Origin: Scleromatobacter humisilvae
GTDB taxonomy: Bacteria; Pseudomonadota; Gammaproteobacteria; Burkholderiales; Burkholderiaceae_C
Assembly (NCBI RefSeq): GCF_023231945.1
Contig: NZ_JAJLJH010000002.1
Location: 310,001-374,000, forward strand
Length of the DNA: 64,000 bases
Direction of reading: 5' to 3'
The notes under the pieces were generated by a model. The model had not been told where the DNA came from, ran no database searches, and worked only from the letters and a program-made list of their open reading frames with translations. Below are positions 56,873-64,000 of this stretch, one piece after another; the first letter of the stretch is position 1; every line of letters begins with the position of its first letter. Position numbers and translations under genes: made by a program.

Positions 56873-57904
56873 TCAGCGCCAGTCGTCCGCGTCGACGATG
56901 GCCAGGCCGTTGGTCGCCGCGCTGCTCAGCGTGGCCACGCCCTGCGGCGCGAAGTTGCCGTCCTGGTCGACCTTGAACACCGACACGCGCGAGATCCCGG
57001 CAGCCGCGTCGATCACGGCGGCGAACCCGTTGCGGTAGACGATGTCGGTCGGGTTGCCGACGAAGGTCGTGACGACGGCCGCGTCCTGCACCATCTTCTG
57101 GCCGTAGACGGCGTAGCGCGAGACCGACTGGCTGGGCGAGTTCGCCGAGAACAGGAACGGCCCGTCGAGCGCGACCCAGCACGGCGCATGCTGCGTGCCC
57201 GACGGCGTGACGGCGAGCACCGTGTTGTTGCGCACCAGGCTGATCTCGTCGGCATGGGCGATCGTCACGTAGGCCTCGTCGCCGCGCGCGGCCAGCCCGA
57301 AGGGCGCGTTGACGTTGGCCGGGATGTTGGCGACAAGGCTCGCGCTGCCGGCGACCGCACCGTCTCCCGACAGCCGCACGCTCTCGATCGCGTTGCTCTT
57401 CTCGGTGAAGATCAGCTCGCCCTTGATCACGCCTACCTGCGCGGCGGTGGCGTCGCCGTGCAGCAGCTGCGCCTGGCCGTCGACCTGCGGGACCACGCCG
57501 AACGGGCCGGCACGGTGCGACTCGACGTGGGTCGTCGTCAACACGTAGAGGTGGTCGTTGCCGAAGGCGACGCTGACCGGGCTGCCGAGGGTCGGGATCA
57601 CGCGCTCCAGGCGGAAACGACGGCCGCCCTCGTCGCGTTCGAAGATCGACACGTTGGACGACCCGAAGTTGACGACCGCGACGCGGTCATGGCTGGCCGC
57701 GATGCCGCCGGCGTTGCCCGAGACGCCGCCCTGGCCCTGCGTCGGGATGCGCCTGAGGACATTGCCGACGGTGTCGAGCACGAGCAGCTCGTTGGTCGTC
57801 GCGTTCGATGCGGCGAGCACGAGCGCGCCTTCGGCGGACGCCGCCGTCGCGGCGCCCATCAGCAGGACGGCGGCCGCAGCGGCCGTCAGGATTCGTTCGA
57901 TCAT
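56873..57904 (-). CDS. Secreted beta-propeller-like protein, unknown
   Basis: The protein is 343 residues with a Sec signal (cut near ASAEG). The mature chain has repeating strand-rich units (LVLAASNATTNELLVLD, VAVVNFGSSNVSIFER, EAYVTIAHADEISLV) of the kind found in seven-bladed propellers such as YncE or lactonase-like proteins. No catalytic residues can be assigned. It lies between msrB and the nucleoside locus, all leftward. The region 57905-58112 upstream has no gene; it contains an AT-richer promoter-like stretch. Confidence 0.7.
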   Translation of the reverse strand: MIERILTAAAAAVLLMGAATAASAEGALVLAASNATTNELLVLDTVGNVLRRIPTQGQGGVSGNAGGIAASHDRVAVVNFGSSNVSIFERDEGGRRFRLERVIPTLGSPVSVAFGNDHLYVLTTTHVESHRAGPFGVVPQVDGQAQLLHGDATAAQVGVIKGELIFTEKSNAIESVRLSGDGAVAGSASLVANIPANVNAPFGLAARGDEAYVTIAHADEISLVRNNTVLAVTPSGTQHAPCWVALDGPFLFSANSPSQSVSRYAVYGQKMVQDAAVVTTFVGNPTDIVYRNGFAAVIDAAAGISRVSVFKVDQDGNFAPQGVATLSSAATNGLAIVDADDWR

Positions 57905-58112
57905 CGTTGTCTCTCCTGGAGGTGAACTGCGCGATGCCGCCCGGCATCCGCGCGCCGCGGCCGGTGCTGGCCGCAGCCTCCGTTGGTCGTCGAGGCCAGT
58001 GATCTCTTACACGAATCCTGAGCTTTACATACAGTACCCCGTATGCGCGAAACGCGCGGGCAATGGCGTCTCCGACGTTAGTCGCGCGAGGCGCCGAAAC
58101 CTTACGCGCCCG

Positions 58113-59150
58113 TCACTTGTGCCTGCGCCAGCCGTCCAGGAACGCCAGCGTGACGGCGGCCTCGTTGGTCTCGGCCAGGCCGCTCGCGAACAGCGCGACG
58201 GCGTCGGCGTTGAACTCCTCGGCCCCGGCGAGGTCGCTCAGGCTGCGGAACGCGATGTACGGGATCGCGTTGGCGTAGGCGACGTGGGCCAGCGCGGCCG
58301 TCTCCATCTCGAAGGTCTGCGCCTGCAATTGCTCGAACAGGTACGTCCGGTATTGCGGATTGGCGAGGAAGGCCGAGCCCGAGACGCCGCGGCCGCCGAC
58401 GATCACCTGCGGCATCGTCTTGACGCATAGCGCGGGGTCGGGCTCGCCGCCGGGCGTCTTCGTCGCCCTGGGGCCGCAGCGCGCCAGCGCCGGCTGGATC
58501 TCGCGCGCGACGGCCAGCATCTCGGCGTCGACCGGGTAGTCGAAGCGGAACTCGCCGGCGGGCGCGTTGGCCGCGGTCATGACGAAGTTCTCGCGCATGA
58601 ACAGGCCCGTGGGCACCGCGCCCGCGGCGGTCGCGAGGCTGAACGGCGGCACGGGCCTGCCGTCGGCGCTCGCCAGCTTGAGGCCCAGGCACGAGACATC
58701 GGCCGCCTTGCCGCAGGTGGCGGGCAGCACGCTGTCGCGATTCCAGAACACCTCCAGCGGCATGGCCCAGCGGTCGGGGATCATGACGTCGCCCACATGG
58801 TGCGCCGGGTTCACGCCGCCCGCGATGCCCGACATCACCAGCCGCTGCACCTTGAAGTGGTCCACCATCAGCTGCGTGACCATCGTCGAATTGACCATGC
58901 TGACGCCGCTCAGCACGATCACGACCGGCACGCCGCGCAACACGCCCGTCGTGAAGCGGTTGCCGTTGATGACCCAGGCGTGCGGCTGCTGCGTCTGCGC
59001 GACGAGGATGTCGGCCTCCTGGCCGAACGCCGACACGATGCCGATGCGCGGCGTGCACTCGGTGAGGCAGGCGGACTTGGCCGCCGGCCTGGCCGCGAAC
59101 GCCGATGACAGGCCCAGCGCCAGCAACGACGCAACGATCAATTTCTTCAC
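58113..59150 (-). CDS. Periplasmic nucleoside phosphorylase/nucleosidase-like protein
   Basis: The protein is 345 residues from a GTG at 59150 with GGAG upstream. A signal peptide (ends AFAARP) directs it to the periplasm. The PNP/MTAN fold is shown by IGIVSAFGQEADIL, VVIVLSGVSMVNSTM, FEMETAALAHVAY (ribose-binding Met-Glu) and SLSDLAG (catalytic Asp). Most such enzymes are cytosolic; the export fits its neighbours, a TonB receptor and a purine nucleoside permease. It likely splits imported nucleosides. Confidence 0.8.
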   Translation of the reverse strand: MKKLIVASLLALGLSSAFAARPAAKSACLTECTPRIGIVSAFGQEADILVAQTQQPHAWVINGNRFTTGVLRGVPVVIVLSGVSMVNSTMVTQLMVDHFKVQRLVMSGIAGGVNPAHHVGDVMIPDRWAMPLEVFWNRDSVLPATCGKAADVSCLGLKLASADGRPVPPFSLATAAGAVPTGLFMRENFVMTAANAPAGEFRFDYPVDAEMLAVAREIQPALARCGPRATKTPGGEPDPALCVKTMPQVIVGGRGVSGSAFLANPQYRTYLFEQLQAQTFEMETAALAHVAYANAIPYIAFRSLSDLAGAEEFNADAVALFASGLAETNEAAVTLAFLDGWRRHK

Positions 59151-59167
59151 GGGGAACTCCAGAAATG

Positions 59168-59205
59168 AAAAAGCGGCCGCGCGGGGCACGAGCCCGCGCG
59201 GCCGC
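59168..59205 (-). terminator. Intrinsic terminator between TonB receptor and nucleosidase
   Basis: GCGGCCGCGCGGG and CCCGCGCGGCCGC form a perfect 13-base stem with a 7-base loop, followed on the minus strand by five T. It ends the receptor transcript and leaves 17 bases before the nucleosidase start, so the latter is expressed by read-through or its own promoter. Confidence 0.85.
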
Positions 59206-59219
59206 AGACGTCGCCGATC

Positions 59220-61499
59220 TTAGAACGTCGCCTTGAACTGCACGCCGACCGTGCGCGGGTCGTTGATGAAGCCGGTCAGGTTGTTGAAGTCGATGCCGCC
59301 GGTCACGCGGATCTGGTTCGTGATGTTGCGCGCGAAGGCCGCCACCTCGTACTTGCCGCCGTCCCAGTCGTAGCCGGCGCGCAGGCCGCCGATGGTCATC
59401 GCCTTGCCGGTGAACTCCTTGGACTCGTAGAGGAAGAAGTTGACCTTGCTGCGGTACGACCAGTCGGTGTAGACGAAGTACTCGCCGCCGCTGGCCGTCG
59501 GGATGCCGTAGCGCGCGGTGACGTTGGCCACGTACTTGGGCGCCTGCGGCAGCGGGTTGCCGTTGATCAGCACGTTGCCGGCGGCGTCCTTCGGATTGGT
59601 CACCGTGCAGGTGGCGCACGGCGCCACCGTCAGGCCCGGATCCTTGATCTTCGTGAAGTTGTAGCTGCCGTTCAGGGTCACCAGCAGCGTGGGCAGGACG
59701 TAGGCGTCGAGGTTGATCTCGAAGCCCTGGCCTTGCACCTTCTTCGCGTTGATCAGCTGGGTGGCGTTGGACTCGCCGCCGACCGCGCTCAGCTGCTGGT
59801 CCTTGACCTCGTAGTGGAAGACGTCGGCCGAGACTCGGGCGCGGCGATCGAACAGGTCGGCCTTCACGCCCGTCTCATAGGACGTCGTCGTCTCGGGCTT
59901 GGCGTACGTGAGGTAGCCGAAGTCCGACGCCGGGAAGATGCTGGACGCGCGGAAGCCGGTGGCGACGCGGGCGTAGACGTTGGCGTCGGGCGTGACGGCG
60001 TAGGTGCCGCTCAGGTCCCAGTTGGTTCGCGAATCGCTGGTGCTCTTCGACAGCCCGGCGCTGTCGTTGACGGCGGTGTCGCTGACCGGGATGGTGTCGA
60101 GGTACTTGCGGTCGCGGGTGTAGCGCAGGCCACCGCGCAGCTTGAACTTGTCGGTCAGCGCATAGCCGACCGAACCGAAGACGGCCCAGGCGGTGTTGTG
60201 CTGCGTCGCGTCGACCTCGGTGGTCGGCCCGTGGAACAGCGTGTCGTAGGAGAAGCTCGAGATCTTGTACTTCTCGTGGTACAGGTAGAGGCCGGTCTGC
60301 CAGGTCAGCGGACCCGTGCCGCCGTGCTCGACGCGAAACTCCTGGCTCAACTGCTCGTGTCCGTTCATCGAGTCGGAGGTCTCGTCCGCGAAGGGGATGA
60401 CGCCCGGGCCCATCGGCAGGTCATAGGCCGCGCCGTAGCCGCCGTCGACGTCGCCGCGGCTGGCCGCGTGCACGTGTTCCCAGCCGGTGATCGAGCTCAG
60501 GATGTTGTTGCCGCCGATGTCCCAGCGCAGCTTCGCGCTGGCGCCGTCGGTGTCGACGGTCTGCGAGTTCTTGCCGTCGATCGAGATCTGGTACGGATCG
60601 AAGCCGTCGACGAGATCGTTGGTGCCCGGCTTGATGATGTTGGCGCGGAACAGGCGCGCCGTGCCGTCCAGCGCGCGCGCGTGCACGTTGAACAGCGCGC
60701 TGAACGTGCCCGAGGGCTTGTACAGCAGCTGCAGGCGCCCGGCCTCGTCGTCGTAACCCTCGAGCTTGCCCGGGCCGGCGCCGGGCGCCGTGTTGGTGAC
60801 GAAGCCGTTGCGGTGCTCGGACAGCATCGAGCCGCGGATCGCCCAGTCCGGCCCCAGTGGCATGCCGTAGGCGCCTTCGAGGTTGACCGTGTTGAACGAT
60901 CCGTAGCTGGCGTTGAAGTAGCCGTTGGCGATGCGCGACGGCGCGACCGAGTCGAACTTGACCACCCCGGCCGGCGTGTTGCGGCCGAACAGCGTGCCTT
61001 GCGGGCCGGCCAGCACTTCGACCTGGTTGACGTCGAACATCGGGAAGCCCTTGAGGATGGGGTTCTCCTGGACGACGTCGTCGTAGATCAGCGAGACGGG
61101 CTGCGAGGCGTTGAGGTGGAAGTCGGTGTTGCCGTAGCCACGGATGTAGAAGCGCGGGAAGGCGCGCCCGAACGACGATTCGATGTTCAGGCTGGGCACC
61201 CGGCCGGACAGCGCGCGCACGTCCTCGCCGCCCGAATTGAGCACGTCGAGCGCCTCGCCGCCGATCGTGCTGACCGAGATCGGCACGGTCTTGACGTCTT
61301 CGGTGATGCGCTCGGCAGTCACAGTCACCGTCTGGAGCTTGCCGGCCTCGGCCGCGGACGCGGCATCGGCCGGCGCGACGGCCTGGCCGTGGGCGGCCGT
61401 GCCCGCAAACGCGAGCGCGATCAGCATGGCCAGGGGCTTGACCGGGGAGTGCGGCGTGGTGGAACGCGAAGCTTGGCGACTGGAGATGCGAGTGGTCAT
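59220..61499 (-). CDS. TonB-dependent outer-membrane receptor
   Basis: The protein is 759 residues from ATG 61499. Signal peptide (ends near AHGQ), a TonB-box-like LQTVTVTAERI, a plug domain (about 60-180: VPISVSTIGGEALDVL, RFYIRGYGNTDFH, VEVLAGPQGTLFGRNTPAGVV) and a 22-strand barrel ending in an aromatic Phe (VGVQFKATF). It imports a large or scarce ligand with ExbB/D-TonB energy. Its position between a purine nucleoside permease and a nucleosidase suggests a nucleoside-type ligand. Confidence 0.88.
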   Translation of the reverse strand: MTTRISSRQASRSTTPHSPVKPLAMLIALAFAGTAAHGQAVAPADAASAAEAGKLQTVTVTAERITEDVKTVPISVSTIGGEALDVLNSGGEDVRALSGRVPSLNIESSFGRAFPRFYIRGYGNTDFHLNASQPVSLIYDDVVQENPILKGFPMFDVNQVEVLAGPQGTLFGRNTPAGVVKFDSVAPSRIANGYFNASYGSFNTVNLEGAYGMPLGPDWAIRGSMLSEHRNGFVTNTAPGAGPGKLEGYDDEAGRLQLLYKPSGTFSALFNVHARALDGTARLFRANIIKPGTNDLVDGFDPYQISIDGKNSQTVDTDGASAKLRWDIGGNNILSSITGWEHVHAASRGDVDGGYGAAYDLPMGPGVIPFADETSDSMNGHEQLSQEFRVEHGGTGPLTWQTGLYLYHEKYKISSFSYDTLFHGPTTEVDATQHNTAWAVFGSVGYALTDKFKLRGGLRYTRDRKYLDTIPVSDTAVNDSAGLSKSTSDSRTNWDLSGTYAVTPDANVYARVATGFRASSIFPASDFGYLTYAKPETTTSYETGVKADLFDRRARVSADVFHYEVKDQQLSAVGGESNATQLINAKKVQGQGFEINLDAYVLPTLLVTLNGSYNFTKIKDPGLTVAPCATCTVTNPKDAAGNVLINGNPLPQAPKYVANVTARYGIPTASGGEYFVYTDWSYRSKVNFFLYESKEFTGKAMTIGGLRAGYDWDGGKYEVAAFARNITNQIRVTGGIDFNNLTGFINDPRTVGVQFKATF

Positions 61500-61900
61500 C
61501 GGATCGAGTCCTGAAAATTTATGTGTGCGCACGGTAAAGCAAGACGAGGGCCACGTCACAGTTCAGGATGGGGTGTGGAAGCCATGCCACATCGTGATTG
61601 CGAGGGTTGCGCGGCACGGCGACGCGCTCATGCGGGCTGTCGAATGACGGCCATGTGTCGACGGCTATGGGCGAGCGCCTTCGCATTCGGCAACATGGCG
61701 TGCCGCCGGCTCCGCGCGTCCCCGCTCTGACCTCGGTTTGCAGTGGACAAGCGAGCCCTCGGGCGCTCGCCCAAGCTGCGCCGTCGAAGGACGCCCCGGC
61801 ATCGTGGATCCGCGGCGCGCAACCCGCACCGCCCGGGTGCGCGGCGCGCCTCAATCGTGCGTGGACGGTGCCGCGCCCGCTCGCCTCCCGGCGAACGCGC
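61500..61900. other. Non-coding stretch between receptor and permease genes
   Basis: No gene is supported on either strand. Near 61523 the receptor promoter region contains an 8-base GTGCGCAC palindrome and an AT-rich TAAATTTT-type box on the minus strand. At 61814-61850, GGCGCGC...GCGCGCC with inner GCACC...GGGTGC forms a strong hairpin downstream of the permease stop, without a T-run. Confidence 0.5.
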
Positions 61901-62968
61901 TCACTGCGCCGGCACGCCCTCGCGCCATTGCGGCCAGCGTGTGACGATGTCCGACACCAGCGGCCAGCCCGCGCGATAGAGGTTGGCGGTGGAGATCGGG
62001 AAGCCGCCCGATGGCGTGTTGAGCGACTCCTGCGCCGTCTGCCCCGGATGCGGGCGATCGAAGTTCGCGCCGGTGCGCAGCACGGCCACCCGGTGCAGGT
62101 CGAGGCGCCCGGCGGCCGCGCCGCGTCGCAGTGCCTCGTAGGTGGCGTTGTCCTCCTGCTGCGTGGTGCAGTAGGTGCCCTTGCCGTCCGTGAGCAGGCG
62201 CGTCCAGCTCGATGCGCGCTCGCCCAGCCGCGTGCCGTGCCACCACGTGTCGCCGGCCAGCGTGTCGCATTGCAGGACCGACGGCGCGGCCTGGGCGGCG
62301 GCCTGCGGGTATTGCTTGCGGTAGGCCGCGGCGGTGTCGTTGTCCTCGAGATGGGCATCGCGAGACAGCGCCAGCGCGCGCTGCAGCAGCGCCTCGTCCA
62401 GCTGGAACACCTCGGTGCCGTATTCCAGCTTGGGCTTGACCGACGGGTCGGCCGCGCCGATGCCGACGTAGCCGCCCTGCCACTGCGGCGGGGCATCGGC
62501 GGCGTCGAACTCCTGCTGCAGGCCGAAATCGACCAGGTAGCGTGCCCAGGCCGCGGCGCCCAGCGTGCCGACGTTCGGATCGATGCCGGCGATGCCGGTG
62601 ACGACGAAGTACGTATGCGAGAGGTCGAGCTGCGGGCTCAGCACCAGCGCCATCGTCGAGGCCGCGGCGTTGGCGTGGCCCATGCCGGTGGTCATCACGC
62701 AGATGCCCGAGTCGGTGCACTTGATGTCCGGATAGTCCGCCGACAACCCGGCCACCCGAACCGTCTGCTTGATCGGAAGCTGCGCGAGCCAGGGCGCGGC
62801 CTCGGGCCCGAACAGCGTGATGACCATCACCTTGACCGGCCTGGTCTTCACAGCGGCGGCGGTGGATGGCGCGGCCGCGACCAGCAACGAGACGGCGGCG
62901 GCGATGGCGGCGACGACGCGCCGTGAGGAGGAGGACTGGCGTGACAAGGGGGTTCCCGTTGGAGGCAT
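61901..62968 (-). CDS. Purine nucleoside permease (NUP family)
   Basis: The protein is 355 residues from ATG 62968; another in-frame ATG is 9 bases earlier. A signal peptide (RRVVAAIAAAVSLL, ends near STAAAV) is present. The NUP family motifs are VMVITLFGPEAAPWL, CVMTTGMGHANAAAS, VTGIAGIDPNVGTLGAAAWA and CDTLAGDTWWHG. Despite the name, the family fold is PNP-like, so the protein may be a periplasmic nucleoside-binding or -cleaving protein rather than a channel. It heads the leftward nucleoside locus. Confidence 0.85.
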   Translation of the reverse strand: MPPTGTPLSRQSSSSRRVVAAIAAAVSLLVAAAPSTAAAVKTRPVKVMVITLFGPEAAPWLAQLPIKQTVRVAGLSADYPDIKCTDSGICVMTTGMGHANAAASTMALVLSPQLDLSHTYFVVTGIAGIDPNVGTLGAAAWARYLVDFGLQQEFDAADAPPQWQGGYVGIGAADPSVKPKLEYGTEVFQLDEALLQRALALSRDAHLEDNDTAAAYRKQYPQAAAQAAPSVLQCDTLAGDTWWHGTRLGERASSWTRLLTDGKGTYCTTQQEDNATYEALRRGAAAGRLDLHRVAVLRTGANFDRPHPGQTAQESLNTPSGGFPISTANLYRAGWPLVSDIVTRWPQWREGVPAQ

Positions 62969-63153
62969 TCCCCTCATTGTGCGTGCTCGACAGCCTCGCG
63001 CAACCTCAAGCTTCACATCAACTTTCGATTGCACACCCTTGATTGGTTATGCGCATTGCGCTTTAACTTCGCGGTTCAAGTGATTGATTTAAATGAGCCC
63101 ATTTCCTAGAAACAGCTTCATAATAGTGATGTATCCATTTGATCCATAAGGGT

Positions 63154-63867
63154 TCATTGCTTGTCGCCCCGCGCATCCACGGACCCGAACCCCGAGATCG
63201 ACTTGCGCACCGTCGGCTGACCCCAGTAATCGACATGGCCGGCGCCCGAGATCTGCACGCGCAGCGAGTTCACCGTCCACAGCACCGCGTTGCCGACGCC
63301 GCTGATCGACACGTCGGCTCCGCCCGCCCGCAGTTGCTCGGCACCGATCTTTCCCTTGCCCGACACCGACAGCCGGAACTGGTCGACCTTGCCGGCCAGT
63401 TGCCCTTCGCCCGCGCCGGAGATCTCGAAGTTGAGGTTGCTCACCTGCAACTGATCGAAGCGCGCGACGCCGGAGCCGGCCATGCTGACGGTCAGGTGGT
63501 CGCCCGTGATCGGGCCGGGTGCAACGACGTCGTTCGCGCCGGACAACGTCAGCCGGCTCAGGTGGCGCACCCGCACCTCCACCTGCGCGCCGCTGCCGTT
63601 GTTCCAGAATTTCCAGCTGCCCGGCAGGTCGATCTTCAGGCGGCTGCCGCTCAGGCGCACCTCGACCGCTTCCTGGGCGTTCGCGTCGCCGGCCACGAAG
63701 ACCTCGTCGCGGTCGCCCTGCACCAGGCGCACCTGGCCCGCGCCGTCCAGCACGACGTTGTCGAACGGGCCCGGCGCGTAGATCTTGCCCTCGGGCGCCT
63801 GCGCGTGCGCGAGGACGGGCGCGAGCACGAGCGCGGCCAGTACCAGCGGAGAAAGATGGCGGTTCAT
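63154..63867 (-). CDS. DUF2807 head-GIN-type secreted protein
   Basis: The 237-residue protein has a Sec signal (cut near AHAQA). The mature part is a beta-helix of DUF2807/GIN repeats: FDNVVLDGAGQVRL, RLTLSGANDVVA, FEISGAGEGQL, VSISGVGNAVL, QISGAGHVDYWG. These proteins are surface or periplasmic, function unknown. The ATG overlaps the stop of the LytTR gene (ATGA), so they are co-translated. Downstream, 63040-63153 is AT-rich non-coding DNA. Confidence 0.85.
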   Translation of the reverse strand: MNRHLSPLVLAALVLAPVLAHAQAPEGKIYAPGPFDNVVLDGAGQVRLVQGDRDEVFVAGDANAQEAVEVRLSGSRLKIDLPGSWKFWNNGSGAQVEVRVRHLSRLTLSGANDVVAPGPITGDHLTVSMAGSGVARFDQLQVSNLNFEISGAGEGQLAGKVDQFRLSVSGKGKIGAEQLRAGGADVSISGVGNAVLWTVNSLRVQISGAGHVDYWGQPTVRKSISGFGSVDARGDKQ

Positions 63868-64000
63868 ATCGATTGCTCCCTGAGCTTCCTGGAAACGTCG
63901 CGGTTGGCGGTGATGAGCGTGCCGTCGGTCATGCGCGCGACGAGCTGCGAGTTCTCGTCGGGCGTCAGCGACTCGACGAAGTCGAGGTTGACGATGCAGC
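63864..64000 (-). CDS. LytTR-domain regulator, C-terminal end (start outside window)
   Basis: The last 45 codons read CIVNLDFVESLTPDEN, then QLVARMTDGTLITANRDVSRK, the end of a LytTR DNA-binding domain as found in AlgR/LytR-type response regulators. Its stop overlaps the DUF2807 start. The rest lies beyond the window edge, so the presence of a receiver domain is not visible. Confidence 0.75.
   Translation of the reverse strand, partial: CIVNLDFVESLTPDENSQLVARMTDGTLITANRDVSRKLREQSI

Noticed and set aside
63089-63280. 63-residue minus-strand frame upstream of the AT-rich gap
   Set aside because: It mostly overlaps the DUF2807 gene out of frame, and its AT-rich tail looks like non-coding DNA.

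Overview
The window is a gene-dense, very GC-rich (roughly 70%) stretch of bacterial chromosome. Gene content and the intergenic repeat style suggest a free-living betaproteobacterium of the order Burkholderiales (Roseateles/Mitsuaria/Rubrivivax-like). That placement is an inference from gene families and base composition, not from a marker gene. I see no rRNA, tRNA, CRISPR array, prophage or intact insertion sequence. Most long open frames opposite or out of frame with the genes below are GC-driven shadows.

Layout. 0-2.6 kb: tail of a response regulator, an FMN reductase, and a divergent Fur-family regulator/ZIP metal transporter pair with a dyad between them, followed by a tiny remnant that looks like a deleted glucose dehydrogenase. 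2.6-8.5 kb: a MASE4 hybrid histidine kinase, then an LEA-like helical protein, a lipoprotein and an orphan FlgH-like lipoprotein, then an orphan OmpR-type regulator. 8.5-16.3 kb: thioredoxin 2, a catalase-family protein, a DedA-rhodanese fusion, an MFS exporter, a GAF histidine kinase, free-methionine-sulfoxide reductase and a FliA/WhiG-type sigma factor. 16.3-20.2 kb: paoABC periplasmic aldehyde oxidoreductase. 20.2-23.9 kb: flavodoxin-like protein, YciI-like protein, YihY membrane protein and RecQ helicase. 24.0-26.7 kb: a histidine kinase, KaiC-like double ATPase and receiver operon. 26.7-29.1 kb: a four-gene bufferin-type RiPP operon (DUF2282 precursor, DUF692/MNIO enzyme, DUF2063 partner, DoxX). 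29.2-33.5 kb: an alpha/beta hydrolase, SDR, LysR and a secreted GH30 glycosidase behind a LacI-type operator.

33.5-40.3 kb holds a TPR/ATP-grasp-like protein overlapping a 1002-residue double PLP enzyme, with a divergent TPR-sulfotransferase. It looks like an uncharacterised small-molecule or modification cluster. 40.3-45.1 kb has a TPR-GAF-GGDEF diguanylate cyclase divergent from a likely sigma-54 promoter. That promoter drives a 63-residue secreted protein with a sortase-like C-terminal signal, then an intrinsic terminator and a dedicated exosortase. 45.3-47.9 kb: a YdeI-like protein, an aldo/keto reductase and a LysR regulator. 48.0-55.7 kb: a five-gene operon of SWIM, DUF5691, MoxR-type ATPase, DUF5682 and VWA proteins. 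55.8-56.7 kb: msrB-msrA. 56.9-63.0 kb: a secreted propeller-like protein, then a likely purine-nucleoside scavenging locus (periplasmic nucleosidase, TonB-dependent receptor, purine nucleoside permease). The window closes with a DUF2807 protein overlapped by the end of a LytTR regulator.

Recurring themes are oxidative and metal stress (trxC, catalase, msrA/B/C, bufferin, ZIP/Fur), signal transduction with many orphan parts, and cell-envelope functions. The strongest candidates for undescribed biology are the mini-substrate/exosortase pair, the TPR/ATP-grasp/double-PLP/sulfotransferase cluster and the SWIM-MoxR-VWA operon.
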